Assembly (NCBI RefSeq): GCF_002936955.1
Contig: NZ_MPZM01000008.1
Coordinates: 42,966 to 106,965, forward strand
Direction: 5' to 3'
Length of the DNA: 64,000 nt
Source: Oceanisphaera arctica
GTDB lineage: Bacteria; Pseudomonadota; Gammaproteobacteria; Enterobacterales; Aeromonadaceae
Shown here piece after piece: positions 25,972 through 34,542 of this stretch. Numbering within the stretch: position 1 is the first letter of the stretch; the number at the start of each line of letters is the position of its first letter. A program made the translations under genes and the position numbers. The notes below the pieces were generated by a model. That model searched no databases and had not been told where the DNA came from. It saw nothing but the letters and a program-made list of their open reading frames with translations.

Positions 25972-26607
25972 TCAGAAATTGGTGGCATTAATATTCACAC
26001 TATTCTGAACGCTAACATTCATACCAGAAACCGCGGTCTGAGTACCGATACCATGAAATGCTGCTGAATTACCAACGGTGTTATCACCAGTTCTCACTTT
26101 CATGCTGGATGAGGCCACAGCAAAAGCTTTACCGCCATCGGCTGAATTGCTAGCCAAGTCGGCTTCGCTACTAGGGTGTCCATAGCCATAACGACGCTTC
26201 TTCATACCTTGTCGACCGGAAGTCAAATCCGGATTAGCTTTTGCATCGGCATCTGCTGAGGCATCATTTTTTTTCTGATCCCAGTTGAAGTCGAAATTAC
26301 CCAGTTCTGCTTTCTGCTTGGACTCTATTGCCTGCCCAACGGCGTAGATGTCTATATCTCCTACACTCAAGCGTAAACTGTCCCCCCGAGTGTAACTGTC
26401 ACCACCACCTCGGCGACCTCTTTTTTTACCTTTCCAATCACCAGAGTGATCATGCTCATGATCATAATCATGCTCATGTTCGACAACCTTCTGCCTATGG
26501 CCGTTTCCAGTAGTGTGGCCTTGGTCACTGCCATTGGCTACTGCACCAAATGAAGCACCGACAGACAGGGCAACCAGTATTGCCAAGGTTTTCTTTTGCA
26601 TAGACAT
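25972..26607 (-). CDS. Secreted His/Asp-rich protein with Asn-rich tail, first gene of the Fap-like operon
   Basis: 211 residues with a Sec signal peptide ending near FGAVANG. Residues about 30-55 are an acidic histidine tract (VEHEHDYDHEHDHSGD) that could bind metal, followed by a Lys/Arg/Gly-rich patch (WKGKKRGRRGGG). The middle contains an Asp/Ala stretch (DASADADAKAN) and the C-terminal 40 residues are Asn/Ser/Thr/Val-rich, ending VQNSVNINATNF. I do not recognise a family. The composition and position, leading an operon with a FapD-like peptidase, suggest a major secreted structural component, but there are no clear FapB/FapC-type repeats and no CXXC motif. ATG 26607 is preceded by AGAGGGA at a good distance; ATG 26601 is an alternative. 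Confidence 0.68.
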   Translation of the reverse strand: MSMQKKTLAILVALSVGASFGAVANGSDQGHTTGNGHRQKVVEHEHDYDHEHDHSGDWKGKKRGRRGGGDSYTRGDSLRLSVGDIDIYAVGQAIESKQKAELGNFDFNWDQKKNDASADADAKANPDLTSGRQGMKKRRYGYGHPSSEADLASNSADGGKAFAVASSSMKVRTGDNTVGNSAAFHGIGTQTAVSGMNVSVQNSVNINATNF

Positions 26608-26691
26608 AATAAAATCCCTCTTCTTTTTACCGTCTAATTATTTTACCGGCCATACATCTCTGACATATCAACTCATTCACTTCTTGTTGGT

Positions 26692-26799
26692 ATATCACTA
26701 TGGGTGTTCTGGTCGGGTTCAGGGTTTCTTCTCAACCCTGACTTAAAGATTAGCCGAGTAAAAAAAACGGGATGTATCAAAGGTAATGTTCGATACATC
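26692..26799. promoter_or_regulatory. Regulatory region upstream of the Fap-like operon
   Basis: Three elements lie 85-190 bp before the first gene: ATATCACTAT at 26692-26701 (also found before the VpsR-like gene), a hairpin TCAGGGTT/AACCCTGA (26719-26741), and an inverted repeat GATGTATC/GATACATC (26771-26778, 26792-26799) with a 13-bp spacer. Any could be a regulator site. The remainder of the 542-bp gap 26608-27149 is AT-rich with no gene I can support. Confidence 0.4.
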
Positions 26800-27091
26800 A
26801 CTTTGTTATATACAAACCACAAGTAATAATAAACAACGAGAAACTTGTATCATATTTAATACGGCGCACCATGAAAGCACACCATATTCTGATGAATCGA
26901 GCAATAAAATGACCTTTACAACATGAGAAAGCCACTGATAATAAACAAGTTTGTCAGGATGCTGCTCCCTTCGCCATGTCAAAGGGAATCAAATGATGCT
27001 AACTGTATTATAGATATACAATTGAAGCTGTCTTTATTAAAAAATGAAGGGAACTTTTTTGTACTTTCATTTCCAGACCGAAGACAACATG

Positions 27092-27115
27092 AAAAAAGGG
27101 CCAATTGGCCCTTTC
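27092..27115 (-). terminator. Terminator of the mechanosensitive-channel gene
   Basis: The palindrome AAAGGGCCAATTGGCCCTTT has a T-run on the minus strand, just after the stop of the channel gene at 27150. Confidence 0.85.
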
Positions 27116-27149
27116 TTATTTTATTTCATCCTGCTTCATTGTTGCTTGT

Positions 27150-28454
27150 TCATCCCACTCTGCGGATGCTTTCCCGATCGATATCAAGGGTTGATGACCG
27201 GCCCAGCGACCGCATGTCGTATCCGGTGGGGGCCTGATGCGCCCGCAGGCCGAATTCCTGCAGCACCGCAAACACGTGATCGAAGATATCGCCCTGAATA
27301 CCTTCGTATTCCACCCAGCTGGTGGTGGTGGTAAATGCATATATTTCCATCGGTATGCCGTTGGGAGTGGACTCGAGCTGACGGGCCAGCAAGGTCATCT
27401 GTTGATGGATTTGCGGATGACTCTTCAGAAAGGTGTTCAGGTAGACACGAAAGGTACCCAGGTTGGTCAGCCGCCGGCCGTTGACCTGTGACGACAGGTC
27501 CAGCTGCTGCTCACTGTTATAGCGATTCACTTCCTCTACCTTCTGCTCCAGATACGGCGCCAGCAGCCTGGCCCGCTGCAGGCGAGCCACATCCTCTTCA
27601 TCCAGAAAGCGCACGCTGCTGCTGTCGATCATCAGGCTGCGCTTGATGCGTCGTCCGCCCGACTCGCTCATGCCCCGCCAGTTTATAAAGGAGTCGGAAA
27701 TAAGCGCGTAGGTGGGAATGGTGGTAATGGTCTTGTCCCAGTTTTGCACCTTGACCGTGGTTAGCCCTATGTCGATCACGGCACCGTTGGCACGATATTT
27801 GGGCATATCCAACCAATCACCCACGGTCAGCATGTTATTGGCCGACAGCTGAATACCCGCCACCAACCCCAATATGGGATCTTTGAATACCAGCATCAGT
27901 ATCGCCGTCATAGCACCCAGGCCACTAAGCAACAGCAGCGGCGACTTGCCAATCAGCGTAGCGATAATCAGCAGGCCGATAAAGATACTGGCAATCAGCT
28001 TGATGCTCTGAAAGATGCCTCTCAAGGGAAAATTCTGCATGGCGGGCTTTTGCCGAAAGATATCCAGCAGGGCATCGAGTAGCGCAAACAACGACAGCAG
28101 GCCATAGAGCAGGGCCCACAGGTGCGCCGTCGTCTGAATAACGGGCAGCGCCAGGGCATCGCCGTCGAGCCAGAGCCCGGCCTGAATATGGATGATGATT
28201 CCCTGCAGGGTCTGCGCCAGCCGGTTGAACAGCTTGCGTTCAAAAAATGCCTTGCGCCAGACCTGTCGATTACCTTGTGCCCGACTGCCTACCCACGAGA
28301 TCACCACCCGGTGCAGGACGAAGTGGATTGTCGCCGAGATGATGATGATGAGCAGCAAGACGGCTGCGGTATAGGCCAGGCCCGCGTATTGTGGAATATG
28401 AGTATTCAGCCAGGGCATGATCAGCCCCTTTAGGTCTTTTACCTCGTCCATCAT
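27150..28454 (-). CDS. MscS-family mechanosensitive channel, YbdG type
   Basis: A 434-residue inner-membrane protein close in length to E. coli YbdG (MscM, 415). Five or so hydrophobic helices occupy the first 180 residues, then the pore helix and beta domain: GLGAMTAILMLVFKDPILGL near 175-194 and NMLTVGDWLDMPKYRANGAV near 205-224, both highly typical of MscS proteins. Residues after 240 form the cytoplasmic cage, with VQNWDKTITTIPTYALISDS and the YbdG-type insertion before NWRGMSESGGRRIKRSL. It should open on membrane tension and protect against hypo-osmotic shock. Two ATGs (28454, 28451) begin the frame; the ribosome-binding site is weak. Monocistronic with its own terminator. Confidence 0.88.
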   Translation of the reverse strand: MMDEVKDLKGLIMPWLNTHIPQYAGLAYTAAVLLLIIIISATIHFVLHRVVISWVGSRAQGNRQVWRKAFFERKLFNRLAQTLQGIIIHIQAGLWLDGDALALPVIQTTAHLWALLYGLLSLFALLDALLDIFRQKPAMQNFPLRGIFQSIKLIASIFIGLLIIATLIGKSPLLLLSGLGAMTAILMLVFKDPILGLVAGIQLSANNMLTVGDWLDMPKYRANGAVIDIGLTTVKVQNWDKTITTIPTYALISDSFINWRGMSESGGRRIKRSLMIDSSSVRFLDEEDVARLQRARLLAPYLEQKVEEVNRYNSEQQLDLSSQVNGRRLTNLGTFRVYLNTFLKSHPQIHQQMTLLARQLESTPNGIPMEIYAFTTTTSWVEYEGIQGDIFDHVFAVLQEFGLRAHQAPTGYDMRSLGRSSTLDIDRESIRRVG

Positions 28455-28509
28455 GGTGTTCCGTTCAGTAACAGTCAGGCCGACATGCTAAAGACTATTA
28501 CCACCACTA

Positions 28510-29193
28510 TCAAACCCTGGCTTTGGGCCCGTAAAGATAGGGGCCTCCGGCTTTCAGGGCGCGCAGATAAGCCGGCCGGGCCTGCAGAGCAGAAACATAG
28601 GCACGAAGCCGGGGGTAGCTGTCGGCCAGCTCACTCCTGTGCATGGCGGCCTCCAGCGGAAAGCTCATCTGGATGTCGGCTGCGCCGAAGCGCTTGCCGG
28701 CAAACCAGTCATGGCAGGACAGGTGGTCGGCCACAAAATTCAGGTGGGTCTGTATTTGCTTATGCAGAAAGACCTTGTCTACCCCCGCCACTATTCTGTT
28801 GACGATAGGCCGGATAAAAAACGGCACCGGCGCCTGCTGCACCTTGTCGAACACATGGCGTATCAGCAGCGGTGGCATCAAGGAACCTTCCGCATAATGC
28901 AGCCAGTACACATAATCCCACCAGGCCGGGCTGTTATTGGCCGGCAGCAGCGTGTCCCGGCCATAGGTCTGCGCCAGATAGTCGATGATGGCGCCGGACT
29001 CCGCCAGGGTCATGCCGCCATCGGTCAGCACAGGCGCCTTGCCCAGCGGATGTATTCGCTTCAGGCTGTCGGGCGCCAGCTGGGTGTCGGTATCGCGCCG
29101 GTAATGCTTTATTTCATACTCCAGCCCCAGCTCTTCCAACAGCCAGAGGATGCGCTGGGAACGGGAATTATTCAGATGATGCAGCTGTATCAC
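28510..29193 (-). CDS. Glutathione S-transferase family protein
   Basis: About 227 residues with an N-terminal thioredoxin-like domain (IQLHHLNNSRSQRILWLLEE; KAPVLTDGGMTLAESGAIID, the latter holding the glutathione gamma-glutamyl contact ES) and a helical C-terminal domain with WFAGKRFGAADIQMSFPL. The N-terminal Ser in NNSRSQR is the probable catalytic residue. I chose GTG 29193 because GGGAG lies seven bases before it; the frame continues to 29271, but those residues do not match the family. Cytosolic; substrate unknown. It follows the DUF3360 gene region divergently, with about 250 bp between. Confidence 0.82.
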   Translation of the reverse strand: MIQLHHLNNSRSQRILWLLEELGLEYEIKHYRRDTDTQLAPDSLKRIHPLGKAPVLTDGGMTLAESGAIIDYLAQTYGRDTLLPANNSPAWWDYVYWLHYAEGSLMPPLLIRHVFDKVQQAPVPFFIRPIVNRIVAGVDKVFLHKQIQTHLNFVADHLSCHDWFAGKRFGAADIQMSFPLEAAMHRSELADSYPRLRAYVSALQARPAYLRALKAGGPYLYGPKARV

Positions 29194-29442
29194 GCCATGT
29201 CTCCCTTGACGATGCCCATTCTCACGGGCCTGAAGAATGAGATAACAAAACACCAACATAGCGGCTGTCATCTGCTTTATCTATGCCACAGACAGGCTCC
29301 CATCCCCCGGTACCACTATTTCAGGATGATGTCATGAGTCCCGAGCAATTAAGACTTATGTCGAATATAACAATTCCATAACAAGTCATATCATGGACTC
29401 CGCAATGACACCATTGAGATGGTTACCATCAAGGAGACTCCC

Positions 29443-30906
29443 GTGTCACAACCCAACAACCAGAGTTATCGCGATCAGCGCAAGCCCCGGCGCGACTTCG
29501 ACAGCCGTGCCGCCTATCTGGAGCATGAGCTGTCGATCATGTCGCCCAAACGCTGGCGGCTGAACCTGCCGTTCAGGGATTACAGTTTCGAGCTGGAAGA
29601 CCTGGTGCCCGCCCTCGCCGCCACCATCGGCAAGATAGTCATGGTCGCCGCCGTGGTCGCCGCCTTTGCGGGGCCATTGGGGCTGTCCGATGCCTTCGTG
29701 GTGGAAAACGTCCGCTTCGAAATGCTGATCGCCGCCGTGCTGTTCGTGATCCTGTTCTCGGGACTTATCAACCCTACCGCCAACCTGGCCGGTACCCACG
29801 GCCCCATGATCCCGCTGATCCCGCTGATTGTCGCCTCCGGCGGCCACCCGCTGGCACTGGGTTTGCTGGTCGGGCTGTTCGGCCTGCTGCTCAGTGTCAG
29901 CAAGGGCGGCAGCAAGCTGATGGCGCTGACCAGCGACGGGGTGCGCGGCGGCCTGCTGATTTATCTGGGCGCCGTGGGCCTGTTCAGCCAGATCAAGGCA
30001 CTCACCGCCTGGGCCAATGGCCTGGACATGGGCTATGTCGCCTTCGCGGTGATCCTGAGCACCATCATCATGTATGCCCTGCTGGCCCGGCTGGAGATGC
30101 GCTGGTTGTCTATTCCGCTCGGCTCCGGCATCGCCTTCGTGATTGCCATCGCCCTGGGCGCGCCTTTCGAGTTTGTTACCGAACCCGGCATGCCACACCT
30201 TTCTCCTTCCTACTGGTGGGGTGAAAACACCGGCTGGCAGATGGGCTGGCCCGAGTTGCATCATTTCATCAGCGTGGCCCCCTTCGCCGTGCTGGCGGTG
30301 GCCATGTGGTCGCCCGACTTCATGGGTCACAGAGTGTTCCAGGAGCTGAACTACCCGAAAAAAGCCACCAAGGTGCTGATGAACGTGGACGACACCATGG
30401 GCATCGCCTCGGTCCGTCAGGCGGTAGGCAGCGTACTGGGTGGTGGTAACCTGGCGTCTTCCTGGGGTACCTACATGATCCCCGCCGCCATCGCCAAGCG
30501 CCCCATTCCCGCCGGCGCCATACTGACCGGCATCATGTGCATTATTGCCGCGCTCTGGGGCTACCCCATGGATCTGGCGGTCTGGGCACCGGTACTGCGG
30601 GTGGCGCTGATCGTGGGAGTATTCATGCCGCTGCTGGAAGCGGGCATGCAGATGACCCGCAACACCACCAGCAGCCAGTCTGCCGGCATAGTGGTATTCG
30701 CCTCCGCCTTCGTCAATCCGGTGTTCGGCTGGTCCATGACCATGCTGCTCGACAACCTGGGCTTGATTGGCGACAAGGAGCGCGGCAAGACACTGCGCCG
30801 GACGGACCGTTGGGTGATCCCCGGTGTCACCTTTGTCATCCTGCTGGCCATCATGGCCGCCGTGGGCATGCTGCCGGGCATACCGGCACTGATCACCGCC
30901 GAATAA
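29443..30906 (+). CDS. DUF3360-family multi-pass membrane protein, probable transporter
   Basis: 487 residues with about 12 hydrophobic segments after a 50-residue polar N-terminus. I recognise it as DUF3360 (PF11840), a family of uncharacterised inner-membrane proteins in Vibrio, Shewanella and relatives. The arrangement (LINPTANLAGTHGPMIPLIP near 110-129, VASVRQAVGSVLGGGNLASS near 330) resembles the SulP/NCS2 fold of anion and nucleobase transporters, with half-helices rich in Gly/Pro, so a solute transporter is likely. GTG 29443 follows AAGGAG at the right distance; an earlier GTG/ATG at 29419 lacks such a site. Monocistronic, with a strong terminator. Substrate unknown. Confidence 0.75.
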   Translation: MSQPNNQSYRDQRKPRRDFDSRAAYLEHELSIMSPKRWRLNLPFRDYSFELEDLVPALAATIGKIVMVAAVVAAFAGPLGLSDAFVVENVRFEMLIAAVLFVILFSGLINPTANLAGTHGPMIPLIPLIVASGGHPLALGLLVGLFGLLLSVSKGGSKLMALTSDGVRGGLLIYLGAVGLFSQIKALTAWANGLDMGYVAFAVILSTIIMYALLARLEMRWLSIPLGSGIAFVIAIALGAPFEFVTEPGMPHLSPSYWWGENTGWQMGWPELHHFISVAPFAVLAVAMWSPDFMGHRVFQELNYPKKATKVLMNVDDTMGIASVRQAVGSVLGGGNLASSWGTYMIPAAIAKRPIPAGAILTGIMCIIAALWGYPMDLAVWAPVLRVALIVGVFMPLLEAGMQMTRNTTSSQSAGIVVFASAFVNPVFGWSMTMLLDNLGLIGDKERGKTLRRTDRWVIPGVTFVILLAIMAAVGMLPGIPALITAE

Positions 30907-30928
30907 CGGTTACACCAAACCAGATAAA

Positions 30929-30955
30929 AAGCCGGAGCCATGCTCCGGCTTTTTT
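30929..30955 (+). terminator. Rho-independent terminator of the DUF3360 gene
   Basis: AAGCCGGAGC pairs with GCTCCGGCTT around a short loop, followed by TTTTT. Confidence 0.92.
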
Positions 30956-30965
30956 GTTGCCTTTT

Positions 30966-31117
30966 CTGCTACACCGAGTTGTCCGCAGGAGTACCAACAG
31001 GCGATGCCGGAGCATCAAGGAGGACAAAGGGATCTGCTCCACCGACCATCACATGACAAGGATGTGCTTGAGCGGGTCGGCGGAGCAGGCCCTTTGTCCG
31101 GGATTGGTATGACAGCT
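30966..31117 (+). repeat. Mosaic hairpin-rich intergenic repeat, copy B (short)
   Basis: Between the convergent DUF3360 gene and sbcC. It holds the CCGAGTTG module, GGAGCATCAAGGAG, and two long arms, 31022-31047 (GGACAAAGGGATCTGCTCC then ACCGACC) and 31075-31099 (GGTCGGCGGAGCAGG then CCCTTTGTCC), which pair over about 25 bp. It ends GGGATTGGTATGACA, abutting the sbcC stop. The internal modules of the longer copies are missing, so this is the minimal outline of the family. Confidence 0.8.
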
Positions 31118-31119
31118 GA

Positions 31120-34100
31120 TTACACGGCAAATTCCGGTGCCAGCCGGCTCAGACCCAGGCCCTGGCTCTTGCTCAGCTTGATCTGCACCGGCACCCGCTC
31201 TTTCAGTGCTTCTATATGGCTGATCACCCCGATCATCTTGCCGCTGGCATTGAGCGCGTCCAGCGCGTCCAGTGCCACCTCAAGGGTCTCTGCATCCAGG
31301 GTGCCGAAGCCTTCGTCCAGAAACAGCGAGTCGATGCGGGTCTTGCTGCTGACCAGATCCGACAGCGCCAGCGCCAGTGCCAGGCTGACCAGGAAGCTTT
31401 CGCCGCCGGACAGGGTCTGGGTATCACGCGCCACGTCCGCCTGCCAGGTGTCGATCACCAATAGCTCCAGCTCGCCGCCGGTTTTGCGCGCCAGCCGGTA
31501 GCGACCATGCAAGCGCACCAGGCGCTGATTGGCCAGCTGCACCAGATGTTCCAGCGTCAGCCCCTGGGCGAAGCGCCGATACTTGGCGCCGTCGGCCGAA
31601 CCGATCAGGTGGTTCAACTGCTCCCAAAGCTGCAGCTGTTGTCGCTGCGCCGCTATATCGGCAAACAACGCCTGCTGGCGCTGCCGCCGCTCGGCGTCGG
31701 CTTCCAGGCTGGCCCGCTGGCCGCCGATACGCTGCTGAATACGGTTGAGTTCGGCTTGTAATTGCTGCATCTGCTCCCGTAAGGCTGCCTGAGCTGCGGG
31801 GGCGGTCTCACCCAGTTGTTCGCTAGCCGTCTGCTGCTGCCGCTGTGCCTGTTCGAGCAAGGTATTCGCTTTATGTAATGCCTGCTCCAACTGTTGCTGC
31901 AGCTGTGCTAACTGTTCTTGCTCGGTGTCACTCAACAGAGCGGCTAAAAAATCTGCATCATCGGCGAAGGGGCTCGCAGCCAGAGCCTGAAGCCAGGCTT
32001 GTTGCCGGGTTTCAAGCTCCACGGCCTGCTCCGCGGCTTGCTGTTGCATCGCCTGTAGCCGAGCCGTTTTTTGCTGTAATTGTTCTGTCAGTGTTTGCCA
32101 CTGATCTGCAAGCTGAGCCAGGGCGGCACTTGGGTCCGCGACTACGCTCAATACTACAAAATCGGCAAGCGAAAACCTCTGCCAGCGTGCCTGCCACCGG
32201 GCTTGTTCGGCTTCGGCCTGCTGTTGCTGGCCCGTCAGTTGCTGCTGCTCACCCAGCAATTGTTGCATGCGGGCCTGTTGCTGCTGCCACTGCTGCCATG
32301 CCTGTTCACGCTCCGCCAGCCAGGTTTGCCAGTTTGACGGGGCCGACCAATTCAGCGCCTGCAGCGAGGCGATCAGCGCCGCCTCTTGTTGCTGCAATAA
32401 TTGCTGTTGCTGATTAATCTGGTGCTGCTGCTGCTCGACCCGTTCGGTAAGCGACTGCTGCTGCTGCACCTGCAAGCTGTGTTGATGTTGCACCTGAGTC
32501 AGGGTCTGCTCGGCTTGCTGGCGTTGCTGTTGCGCCTGCAGCACCTGCTCTTGCTGTTGCTCTATGTCCGAGAGTTGCTGCTCGAGGGTTTGTAAATGCA
32601 GCTGACGCTGAGCAATTTCTTGCTGCTGCGCTTCCAGATTTTCAGCATCGATCGCAAGCTGTGCCAGCCAGGTTTGTATCTGCTCAGTGAGCGCCTTGAT
32701 GTCTTGTGTCAGTTGTTGTAACTGGTGATCGGCTTGCTGAACCTCGGCCTGCTGTCTGGCAAACGTCTGGTTAAGTTGCTGTCCTTGCTGTTCAAGCTCG
32801 GCTCGTTGTTGCTGCTTGTCAGCCAGACTAAGCGCCGTGGCATCATCCAGTGCCTGATAGGCCGCAATGGAGGGGTGGGTTTCACTGCCACAGAGCGGAC
32901 AGGCTTCGTCTGGCTGTAATCTGGCCCTGTGTTGTTCCAATGCGCGAATGCGTTGTTCTTGCTCCAGCAGTTTTTCTTTATCGCGGATCTGCTCTTGCAG
33001 CACCTTATAGTCGGCCCGCGACTGCTTCAGCTGCTGATCCAACTGCGTCAGTTCTGGTTGTTGTGCCGTTAGCTGCTGCTGCAATGTCTGGTGCGCCGTT
33101 TGCAGTTTTGCCAGCTGCGGCCAACTGTACAACAGCTGGCTCCACACCGGTTGCTCTTGTCTGAGGCCTTGCACCTGTTGGCGCCAGTTGACCAGTGACT
33201 GCCCCGCCAGCGCTTGTTCCAGTCGCTGTTGCTGTTGCACTTCGGCGGCGCTGGCCTGTTCCAGCTGGCGCCGAGCCGCATCTGCTTGCTGTTGCGACTG
33301 CTGTTGCTGGTGAGCAAGAGTAGTCACTTGTGTCTGCAGCTTGATCAGATCCTGGATCACATGTTCGAGTGTGTTCTGTTCTTTCTCCCGCCCGCGAATT
33401 TGCTCACGCCAACCTGCCAGATATTCACCCAGGCGCTCGGCGACCGGATTACCGGCCATGTTGTGCTGAAGCTGTGTCTGTTCTTCGCTCAGTCGCTGTT
33501 GTGCCTGGTGTAACTGCTTCATCTGCTGCTCGCTCAGCTGCACCCCTTGCCAGCAAGCATGGTGGCTCTGTTCGGTCAGCTGCTGTTGCTCGCGCTGTAA
33601 CTGGCTGAGCTGCTGGTTCAGCTGCTGCTGTCGGGTTTGGTGCTGTTCGCGTTGCGCCCAGGACGACTGTAAACGACTGGCAGGCAGGGCCAGCGCCAAT
33701 CGGGTACGTTGCGGCTCGTCGGCCTGCCAGGCTCGCTCGGCCGCTTGCAGCTGTTGCTGGGCTTCCGCCGTTTGCGCTGTGGCCTGCTGATAGGCCGCAA
33801 TCTGCGACAAGCTCGTTTGTGCCTGCAGCAAAGCAGCGCTTTTTTGCTTCAGCTCCACGTCGGCGGCGTCGATCTCGGCCTGGTATTGCCGGCGCTGCTC
33901 GTCACTCAGCAGTTCCATGCCCTGAGCCCGGGCTTCCAGCTGACCCAGAGCACCTTTCTGCTCCCGGGTCTGTTCGAACACCCGCTTCGAGATCTGGGCG
34001 TAGATATCGGTGCCGGTCAGCTCTTCCAGCAGTTCGGCCCGCTCGTTGGCGTCCGCGTGCAAGAAGGCGGCAAAGCCACCCTGGGCCAGCAGCATGGACT

Positions 34101-34542
34101 TGGTAAAACGGCCAAAGTCCAGGCCGCTCAGTTGCTCGGTCAGATTCAGCTTGTCGTTGATTTTGGTGGTGATAATGGTGCCGTCGAGCCGGGCCAGTTC
34201 CACCTTGGGGGCCTGCAGCTTGCCGTCGACCTTGTCCCGGGAGCGACGCTGGCTCCAGAAGGCGCGATAGCCTTCGCCCTTGATCTCGAACTCCACCTCC
34301 GCCAGACAGTCGGCGGTATGGCGGGTCATCAGCTCGTTGCCGCTGGCGGAGATGTTCTTCATGCGCGGCGTCTGGTGGTAGAGCGCCAGACAGATGGCAT
34401 CGAGCAGTGTGGTCTTGCCGGCGCCGGTGGGGCCCGTGATGGCGAAGAGGCCGCTGTCCCGAAACGGCGACTGGGTAAAGTCGATTTTCCACTCCCCTTT
34501 CAGGGAATTCAGGTTTTTCAGACGCAGGCTGAGGATCTTCAT
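31120..34542 (-). CDS. sbcC: Exonuclease SbcCD subunit C (Rad50-like SMC ATPase)
   Basis: 1140 residues. The N-terminal ATPase half begins MKILSLRLKNLNSLKGEW with Walker A GPTGAGKTTLLD near 35-46; the C-terminal half has the signature LSGGESFLVSLALALALSDL and Walker B DSLFLDEGFGTLD. Between them lies a coiled coil with the zinc-hook CPLCG (Cys548 and Cys551) near the middle. With SbcD it forms a nuclease that cuts hairpins and covalently blocked DNA ends. The coiled coil is extraordinarily glutamine-rich, with many QQ to QQQQ runs, written as a DNA strand crowded with CTG/TTG triplets; this is more extreme than in E. coli SbcC. It overlaps sbcD by 4 bp (ATGA), one operon in the sbcDC order. 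It ends next to copy B of the palindromic repeat. Confidence 0.95.
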   Translation of the reverse strand: MKILSLRLKNLNSLKGEWKIDFTQSPFRDSGLFAITGPTGAGKTTLLDAICLALYHQTPRMKNISASGNELMTRHTADCLAEVEFEIKGEGYRAFWSQRRSRDKVDGKLQAPKVELARLDGTIITTKINDKLNLTEQLSGLDFGRFTKSMLLAQGGFAAFLHADANERAELLEELTGTDIYAQISKRVFEQTREQKGALGQLEARAQGMELLSDEQRRQYQAEIDAADVELKQKSAALLQAQTSLSQIAAYQQATAQTAEAQQQLQAAERAWQADEPQRTRLALALPASRLQSSWAQREQHQTRQQQLNQQLSQLQREQQQLTEQSHHACWQGVQLSEQQMKQLHQAQQRLSEEQTQLQHNMAGNPVAERLGEYLAGWREQIRGREKEQNTLEHVIQDLIKLQTQVTTLAHQQQQSQQQADAARRQLEQASAAEVQQQQRLEQALAGQSLVNWRQQVQGLRQEQPVWSQLLYSWPQLAKLQTAHQTLQQQLTAQQPELTQLDQQLKQSRADYKVLQEQIRDKEKLLEQEQRIRALEQHRARLQPDEACPLCGSETHPSIAAYQALDDATALSLADKQQQRAELEQQGQQLNQTFARQQAEVQQADHQLQQLTQDIKALTEQIQTWLAQLAIDAENLEAQQQEIAQRQLHLQTLEQQLSDIEQQQEQVLQAQQQRQQAEQTLTQVQHQHSLQVQQQQSLTERVEQQQHQINQQQQLLQQQEAALIASLQALNWSAPSNWQTWLAEREQAWQQWQQQQARMQQLLGEQQQLTGQQQQAEAEQARWQARWQRFSLADFVVLSVVADPSAALAQLADQWQTLTEQLQQKTARLQAMQQQAAEQAVELETRQQAWLQALAASPFADDADFLAALLSDTEQEQLAQLQQQLEQALHKANTLLEQAQRQQQTASEQLGETAPAAQAALREQMQQLQAELNRIQQRIGGQRASLEADAERRQRQQALFADIAAQRQQLQLWEQLNHLIGSADGAKYRRFAQGLTLEHLVQLANQRLVRLHGRYRLARKTGGELELLVIDTWQADVARDTQTLSGGESFLVSLALALALSDLVSSKTRIDSLFLDEGFGTLDAETLEVALDALDALNASGKMIGVISHIEALKERVPVQIKLSKSQGLGLSRLAPEFAV

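Noticed and set aside
26923..27237. 104-codon plus-strand frame between the Fap-like operon and the MscS-type gene
   Set aside because: It runs through the channel-gene terminator and into the antisense of that gene, has no ribosome-binding site and no family-like features.
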